Shown here piece after piece: positions 33,245 to 38,463 of a DNA stretch of 38,463 bases; within the stretch, counting starts at the first letter, position 1; each line of letters begins with the position of its first letter. The notes under the pieces were generated by a model. It worked only from the letters and a program-made list of their open reading frames with translations, did no database searches and was not told the DNA's origin. The DNA lies in contig CAMCYL010000017.1 of NCBI GenBank assembly GCA_945883905.1, positions 1 to 38,463 on the forward strand, written 5' to 3'. Position numbers and translations under genes: made by a program. This DNA comes from Akkermansia muciniphila. GTDB taxonomy: Bacteria; Verrucomicrobiota; Verrucomicrobiia; Methylacidiphilales; CAMAQI01.

Positions 33245-35503
33245 TTAGGAAGATATGTAGCGATCTAAAACTGCTAAAAATTCATTGCGTTGAATCGGCT
33301 TCGAGAGATAATCACTCATCCCCATCGAAAGAAAGAGATCACGATCACCCGCCATCGCATTTGCAGTCAATGCCACAATCACTCGCGGTCTCTGATTTTG
33401 TTGCTGCTCGTACTCACGAATTAAACGAGTTGCCTCGATTCCATCCATCTGAGGCATTTGAATATCCATTAAAATCAATTGATATGATTTGGATTTCATT
33501 AAATCAAGGGCCTCGATTCCATTCCTTGCTTGATCTATTTTGTAACCAGTCTTTTCGAACATTTTGCAGATCAATTTTAAATTTATCTCATGATCTTCGA
33601 CAACGAGAATGCTGACCGATTCACTCTCTATCGTAGGGACTGAAGTCGCAATCTCTACGACTTCTTTTATTTCACGCTTTTGGCTTAAGATTTTCACTAA
33701 AGCCTCTTGAAAAAGTCTTAAATGAAGAGGTTTTTGTAAAATCGCTGAAAAATAGTCTCTCCCCCCTTTTTCTAAAATATCTCCCTGACCAATCGAAGAG
33801 AGTAAAATCAAAGGTATCGACTGCGAAGCAGGGGTTTCCTTGATTCGCTTTGCAAGCGTGATCCCATCCATCTCAGGCATCATGAGATCGACAATCGCAA
33901 AATCAAAAAGAGGTTCTCGACTCAACAAGCGAAGTGACTCTTCGCCCTCAGAACACTCTTGAACTTTCATTCCTAAATGGGTCAAACGTTTTTGTAATAG
34001 AACTCGGTTACTTTGATTGTCATCGACGATCAGTACTTTTTTTCCCTCAAACAGAGCCTTACTCGCTTCGAAAGTTGAAATCTCTTCTAGGTTTGGAGCC
34101 TCTTTCTCAGCAATCTCAAACCAAAAAAGTGTTCCTCTTCCCTTTTCACTTTCGACTCCTAATTCACCGCCCATTAAATTGACTAAACTTTTTGAAATCG
34201 CTAACCCTAATCCTGTTCCCCCAAACCGACGCGTGGTCGAAGTATCTGCCTGTACAAAGGGCTTAAAAAGTTTCCCCATCTCCTCGTGAGTCATTCCAAT
34301 TCCAGTATCACGAATCTCAAAACGAATTCTTCGATTCAACCCCTCACCTGTTCTCCTCACCGACAAAATCACCTCCCCTTTTTCCGTAAACTTAACGGCG
34401 TTTCCGATGAGATTTAAAAGAACCTGACTTAAACGTAACGGATCTCCATAAATCGTTTGCGGAAGAGTCATTTCAATGTCATTCAAAAGCTCAATTTTCT
34501 TTTTGCTCGCTCCCCATGCATGAATATCCAAAACACTCTCCACCGTTTTTCCTAAAACAAGGGGGATCGACTCCAATTGAACTCGTCCGGCCTCGAGTTT
34601 TGAAAAATCTAAAATATCATTCAAAATCCCTAAAAGCGATTCCGCACTGGTTAGAATCGTCTTAATATACTCTTTTTGTTCCTCATCCAATTTCGTCTCA
34701 GAAATCAAATTCGCAAATCCAATGACCCCATTCATTGGAGTTCGGATCTCGTGACTCATCATCGCTAAAAATTCGCTTTTGAGCCGTGCCGCGCTTTCCG
34801 CCTCCTCCTTTGCTTGGCGAAGACGAATCGCATCCTCATTCATTCGATTGGCAATCTTATTTCCAAAAGCAATCGTTCCTCCAATCATGATTAAAATAAC
34901 AAATGCAATGAACCACTCATAGCGGCGAATTCGATCCGATTCAATTTTCTGCTCACGAAAGTGCTCCGCTTGAATTTTTTCAATTTGACGCATTAAGCTT
35001 CGAATTGCTTGATTGACCTCAGCAAACTCCCGATCCATGGTCGCCATTTTCTTTCCTGCCTCTTCTGGCTTGTGATCCCTAAAAAAATCAAATATCTGCT
35101 CCGCCTCTTTCCCCATCTCATTAATATTCATTTCGACGTTACTTAAATCTGAAACAAGAGACTCTCTTTTCTCAATACTTGTAAGTACTTGAATATCAAT
35201 TCGAAGGCTCTCGATATAAATTCTAAAGTTTTCCTTTGCCTTCAAGTAAGCCGCCTTCTCCTCTTTTACATTCAAAGTATCAAAAATATTGTTTCCTGGA
35301 GCATTTATCTCAGCCGCATAAAAACCTAATTCAGAAATTCGATTGCGACGCTCCACCCACTCCTGATTCACCCGAATGGAATTCTCGTGGGTTTGGGTTA
35401 GTTGATAACTCAAATAGAGCCCAAGAGAAACCGCAAAAATATCAAACAATGCTAAAAGATAATAAATCCAATGAAGACTCATTTTTTCTAAAAATTTAAA
35501 CAT
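33245..35503 (-). CDS. Hybrid sensor histidine kinase with two receiver domains
   Basis: The 752-residue protein has a first membrane helix (about 13-33), a periplasmic helical bundle of about 155 residues resembling a 4HB/CHASE3 sensor, and a second membrane helix (about 195-215). It continues with HisKA ([15 protein letters not shown], phospho-accepting His near 250), HATPase_c ([32 protein letters not shown]) and two CheY-like receivers. The receivers carry VDDNQSN and [12 protein letters not shown] (Asp near 537), and [10 protein letters not shown] and [13 protein letters not shown] (Asp near 678). There is no HPt domain or DNA-binding output, so it must pass phosphate to an unlinked protein. 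GAGGGG upstream supports the ATG at 35503, 14 bases after the NAD(P)HX repair gene. Confidence 0.92.
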   Translation of the reverse strand: MFKFLEKMSLHWIYYLLALFDIFAVSLGLYLSYQLTQTHENSIRVNQEWVERRNRISELGFYAAEINAPGNNIFDTLNVKEEKAAYLKAKENFRIYIESLRIDIQVLTSIEKRESLVSDLSNVEMNINEMGKEAEQIFDFFRDHKPEEAGKKMATMDREFAEVNQAIRSLMRQIEKIQAEHFREQKIESDRIRRYEWFIAFVILIMIGGTIAFGNKIANRMNEDAIRLRQAKEEAESAARLKSEFLAMMSHEIRTPMNGVIGFANLISETKLDEEQKEYIKTILTSAESLLGILNDILDFSKLEAGRVQLESIPLVLGKTVESVLDIHAWGASKKKIELLNDIEMTLPQTIYGDPLRLSQVLLNLIGNAVKFTEKGEVILSVRRTGEGLNRRIRFEIRDTGIGMTHEEMGKLFKPFVQADTSTTRRFGGTGLGLAISKSLVNLMGGELGVESEKGRGTLFWFEIAEKEAPNLEEISTFEASKALFEGKKVLIVDDNQSNRVLLQKRLTHLGMKVQECSEGEESLRLLSREPLFDFAIVDLMMPEMDGITLAKRIKETPASQSIPLILLSSIGQGDILEKGGRDYFSAILQKPLHLRLFQEALVKILSQKREIKEVVEIATSVPTIESESVSILVVEDHEINLKLICKMFEKTGYKIDQARNGIEALDLMKSKSYQLILMDIQMPQMDGIEATRLIREYEQQQNQRPRVIVALTANAMAGDRDLFLSMGMSDYLSKPIQRNEFLAVLDRYISS

Positions 35504-35517
35504 CGATCCCCTCACTT

Positions 35518-37014
35518 TTAATCTTGTCTCAATGCACAAATGGCCTTCGCAATCGCATTCACAACATCCGTCCCCACTAACGACTCCTCTGCCCCGATCA
35601 TCGCTAAAGCCTCATCCGCCGCCTTACCATGAAGCCAGACCCCCAATCGAGCCGCATTCCAAGAATCTAATCCCTGCGCTAAAAGAGCCACGATAATCCC
35701 TGTTAAAACATCCCCTGATCCCCCCTTGGCTAAACCGGCATTTCCGGTGGAATTATAATCGATCCGCCCCTCCGGACTCACGACCATGGTTCGGGTTCCT
35801 TTTAAAACCAGAATCACTTTCTTTGCTTGAGCATACTCAATCGCCTGCCGCTCTCGGTCGACTAAATCCACTTTTAACAAACGCGCCATCTCTCCTTCAT
35901 GAGGTGTAAAAATCGAACCCTCCGGAATCAACGCCTCTAACTCTGGATGTGTCGCAATCAAATTTAAAGCATCAGCATCGATCACCACGGGACATTGAAT
36001 ATGATCTAATAAATAGTTCAAAGCAGATAAACTCTCCTGTGACTGTCCCAACCCTGGCCCAATCGCAATGGCATCACATTCTTGAAAAAGATGAAAAAGA
36101 TCTCCTGAAAAAAGATCTCGAATCATCACCTCAGAGGGAACATGCCCTGCCAATAACGGAATGCAGTCGGTAAAGGTAGAAAGATAAGTCAATCCCGATC
36201 CCCCTCTCATACAGGCCATCGAAGTTAATGCCGCCGATCCTGTCATCCCCAAGGAACCGGCAATAATTAGACTCTTTCCGTAACTCCCTTTATAGGATTG
36301 AGAAAGACGACGAGGCAATAACTCGCGAAGCTCACTTTTGGTCAAAAGCTGTCGTTGCTCTGAAAGTCCTTCACTCTCCATTTCAAAAATCGGAACGACC
36401 TCCACTCGACCGACCCAATTTGAAAAATGCTCCTTCACTAATATGCTTTTGGGAAAACCAACGGTGATCGTTAAATCCGCGATGATCGCCTCATCCGCCG
36501 CCGATGTCTCCTCACATAATCCACTCGGCAGATCTAACGCCACGGTCCGAAAAGAACCTCTCCATCGAGCCGCATTCGCTAATGCAATCACTCTCGCAAA
36601 CAGTCCTTGCGGTTTTGATTTTAAACCAATTCCTAACAACGCATCAATGAGCACCCCATTGCTCCGCGGCCAATGAAGCTTCTGAAGATCCGAAATCACA
36701 TCAACATCCGGAAAAAGCCTTTTCAGTTGATCTAATTTCTTTTGCGGAAGTTCCCCCAGTGTTTCAGTGACGAGAAAAAGCCGAACCGTCCATCCCTCTT
36801 CCATTAATAAACGGGCTAAGACAACGCCATCTCCCCCATTATTCCCTTTTCCAACCAAAATAACCGCCTCTTTCGCAAGACGAGTCAGGGGATCTACTAA
36901 TAATACATCCCTCATCCCATGCGCGGCGAGCTCCATTAAACGCTCCGCAGAGTGACCCGCCTCAATGACCCCTTTTTCTATCTCTTGAATCTCCGGAATC
37001 GTTGCAATACGCAT
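35518..37014 (-). CDS. nnrD/nnrE: Bifunctional NAD(P)HX epimerase/dehydratase
   Basis: The 498-residue protein repairs hydrated NADH and NADPH. The N-terminal NnrE (YjeF_N) epimerase domain (about 1-215) has [27 protein letters not shown] and [10 protein letters not shown]. The C-terminal NnrD (carbohydrate-kinase-like) dehydratase domain (about 225-498) has [53 protein letters not shown] and [20 protein letters not shown]. Both domains are complete and length is normal. The ATG at 37014 puts the first helix ([13 protein letters not shown]) at the expected place; one at 37044 is also possible. It is 58 bases after the glycosyltransferase gene. Confidence 0.95.
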   Translation of the reverse strand: MRIATIPEIQEIEKGVIEAGHSAERLMELAAHGMRDVLLVDPLTRLAKEAVILVGKGNNGGDGVVLARLLMEEGWTVRLFLVTETLGELPQKKLDQLKRLFPDVDVISDLQKLHWPRSNGVLIDALLGIGLKSKPQGLFARVIALANAARWRGSFRTVALDLPSGLCEETSAADEAIIADLTITVGFPKSILVKEHFSNWVGRVEVVPIFEMESEGLSEQRQLLTKSELRELLPRRLSQSYKGSYGKSLIIAGSLGMTGSAALTSMACMRGGSGLTYLSTFTDCIPLLAGHVPSEVMIRDLFSGDLFHLFQECDAIAIGPGLGQSQESLSALNYLLDHIQCPVVIDADALNLIATHPELEALIPEGSIFTPHEGEMARLLKVDLVDRERQAIEYAQAKKVILVLKGTRTMVVSPEGRIDYNSTGNAGLAKGGSGDVLTGIIVALLAQGLDSWNAARLGVWLHGKAADEALAMIGAEESLVGTDVVNAIAKAICALRQD

Positions 37015-37072
37015 GTATGAAAAAGATACAGCATATTCATTCACTGAAAAGCCTCAAATCGAGCTCCTATTC

Positions 37073-38188
37073 TCATTTGTGCTCATTTAATAAAAGATCA
37101 CAGCAGCTCTTCCAACTATAATCTCCCTGGATCTCAACAGTTCTTCCCCTCCATCGATCAATCGCCTCTCTCCAACTCTCCGGAGAATTCCAAGGAAGAA
37201 TCTCTCCATTTTCGCCGGATCGAATTAAATCTTGAGCTCCCACCCGATCACTCACAAAACAAGGGGTCCCACAAGACAACCCCTGAGCAATCACCAGTCC
37301 ATAACTTTCCTCCACTGAAGGCAGTATCAAAAGTTTCGCCGCTCTCATTCTTTCCGCTAATCGCTCTCTCGAAAGGGGGCCTAAAAATTTTACTCGTCGA
37401 TCTCGACTCCATTTCGCGACCCACTCACGACTCTCCTCTAATACCGCTCCCGCAAACTCAATCTCCAGCGTCGGAGGTAACAACGGTAAAAGCGAATCCA
37501 ATAACCGCAACCCCTTCCGCCATGTCAACTGTCCCGCAAATAAAATTCGATTCTCTTTTCTCCCCCCCATTCCCCGTTTAAAAATATCAGGATCAGCTCC
37601 AAAAGGAGCGACCCGAATCTGCTCCTTCGCAATCCCGACTTGAATCAATTGATCCCTCACCATTTGCGAAGGCACCCAATGGAAATCAGCAAGGGCATAT
37701 TCTCCTCGATGTCGAAGTAATGTTTCTTGATCCACAGGAGCATATTTCTCAAAAGAGGATCCGACTCGATCAAACTCCTCTTTCACCAAATCAATCCATG
37801 TTTCCAAGGGTCCTGTCGCATGACTTAAAATCGTTTTTGAACCAAGCTTCCTTCCTTTCCGAAAAGTTTCCAACGCTTGCCCAGGAATCGCCACAATCGC
37901 TCCAGAATCCGATAACCGTGAAGCGACCGCACGATCAAAGGCCACATCTTGCCATCGAAAAAGAGTCCGATTTGAAAATCGATATCGTTCCGGAATCACC
38001 TTTAAAAGACTATAAACCATCAGCGTGCGTGTCGAATACGTTTGAATCGACATTCCCTGAGATCCTTGAAGCTTCCAACGTGGATAACCGGAAAAATAAC
38101 TATTCAAAAGCCCCCTCCGATTTAACTCTCTCGCCATTTCGTAGAGGTGACACGGATTGGTCGCAGAAATATTAAAATTTTGAACCAT
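37073..38188 (-). CDS. Group 4-type glycosyltransferase
   Basis: The 371-residue protein is a GT-B glycosyltransferase of the GT4 group. The N-terminal acceptor domain has NPCHLYEMARELNRRGLLNS. The donor half has VAPFGADPDIFK, ILFAGQLTWRKGLRLLDSLLPLL with the GxxxxxKG nucleotide-sugar loop, VKFLGPLSRERLAERMRAAK, and LILPSVEESYGLVIAQGLSCGTPCFVSD with the EX7E motif. Such enzymes add sugars to LPS, capsule or glycolipid at the cytoplasmic face. The acceptor and sugar are not predictable. It begins the last minus-strand operon (glycosyltransferase, NAD(P)HX repair enzyme, histidine kinase). Confidence 0.9.
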   Translation of the reverse strand: MVQNFNISATNPCHLYEMARELNRRGLLNSYFSGYPRWKLQGSQGMSIQTYSTRTLMVYSLLKVIPERYRFSNRTLFRWQDVAFDRAVASRLSDSGAIVAIPGQALETFRKGRKLGSKTILSHATGPLETWIDLVKEEFDRVGSSFEKYAPVDQETLLRHRGEYALADFHWVPSQMVRDQLIQVGIAKEQIRVAPFGADPDIFKRGMGGRKENRILFAGQLTWRKGLRLLDSLLPLLPPTLEIEFAGAVLEESREWVAKWSRDRRVKFLGPLSRERLAERMRAAKLLILPSVEESYGLVIAQGLSCGTPCFVSDRVGAQDLIRSGENGEILPWNSPESWREAIDRWRGRTVEIQGDYSWKSCCDLLLNEHK

Positions 38189-38463
38189 GACAAGAGGATC
38201 CTACCGAGAGAACAATAATCGCCAAGCAGCAAAACTCCTTTAGGCAAACTTCACGTTGGTATCCAAAACAAAAAAACTTAAAGACATTGTCTCACGCAAC
38301 GCCGCCACGCCGCAACGTTAAATCCCTACTCCCCCCTCGTTCTGACCACGGCTCCTCCGAGCCTCCTCCCTATTTTAAAAAGTTCTCGAAAACCAGCTTT
38401 CGATCTCTTTTTAAAAACAGGGATCTATCGCTTACGCTCTTGGGGTCAGAACTCTCCCCCCTT
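38189..38463. other. Gene-free end of the window
   Basis: No open frame of note is present. The stretch contains a near-perfect mirror repeat (CAACGCCGCCACGCCGCAAC at 38297-38316) and, at its end, the GGGTCAGAACTC repeat also seen at 144-155. The glycosyltransferase promoter should lie in 38189-38290, but no clear -35/-10 pair stands out. Confidence 0.5.

Overview
The window reads as chromosomal DNA of a Gram-negative bacterium. Lipid A and Kdo genes (lpxA, a fused lpxC-fabZ, waaA), a periplasmic HtrA protease and a FliS flagellar chaperone point to a two-membrane, flagellated cell. The fused LpxC-FabZ gene next to lpxA, the UbiD-type decarboxylase and the overall style suggest the PVC superphylum, perhaps Verrucomicrobiota. 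That assignment is an inference and was not tested by any search. Genes are tightly packed, mostly lack a clear Shine-Dalgarno sequence, and no rRNA, tRNA, CRISPR array, phage or transposase gene was recognised.

Layout. 1-702: gene-free, GC- and repeat-rich. 703-4731 (+): class I fumarase alpha subunit, endonuclease IV, a 131 bp palindromic repeat (copy A), then a membrane-anchored Ser/Thr kinase. 4755-6824 (-): Kef-type antiporter. 6944-13876 (+): a fused two-acyltransferase protein of the ornithine-lipid OlsF type, a CAP-domain protein overlapping a SWIM/SNF2 helicase, and an unknown protein with fliS. A 52-codon gene lies on the minus strand inside the gap at 8825-8983. 13981-23378 (-): an envelope cluster transcribed lpxC/fabZ, lpxA, htrA, waaA, sugar-nucleotide epimerase, ubiD, AspT/YbjL-type transporter.

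23480-30857 (+): dimeric dUTPase, DUF456 membrane protein, SrkA-like kinase, L,D-transpeptidase, then a compact cassette: NagD-type HAD phosphatase, a four-helix membrane protein resembling Mpv17/PMP22, a PfkB-family kinase, a second Mpv17-like paralogue, and another HAD phosphatase. The Mpv17-like/kinase/Mpv17-like arrangement is the best candidate for an undescribed system. The Mpv17 family is best known from eukaryotic organelles, where it is tied to dNTP homeostasis, and here it sits with a kinase and phosphatases of kinds that act on nucleosides or sugar phosphates.

30991-38188 (-): small secreted unknown, thioredoxin/MsrA-like fusion, hybrid histidine kinase, bifunctional NAD(P)HX repair enzyme, glycosyltransferase. 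Between the first two lie decayed remnants of a pirin gene and an FMN reductase gene on the plus strand. Copy B of the 131 bp palindromic element lies at 33076-33200, inverted relative to copy A. A 12-bp motif with a C-rich tail occurs near both ends of the window, consistent with a dispersed repeat where an assembly could have stopped.
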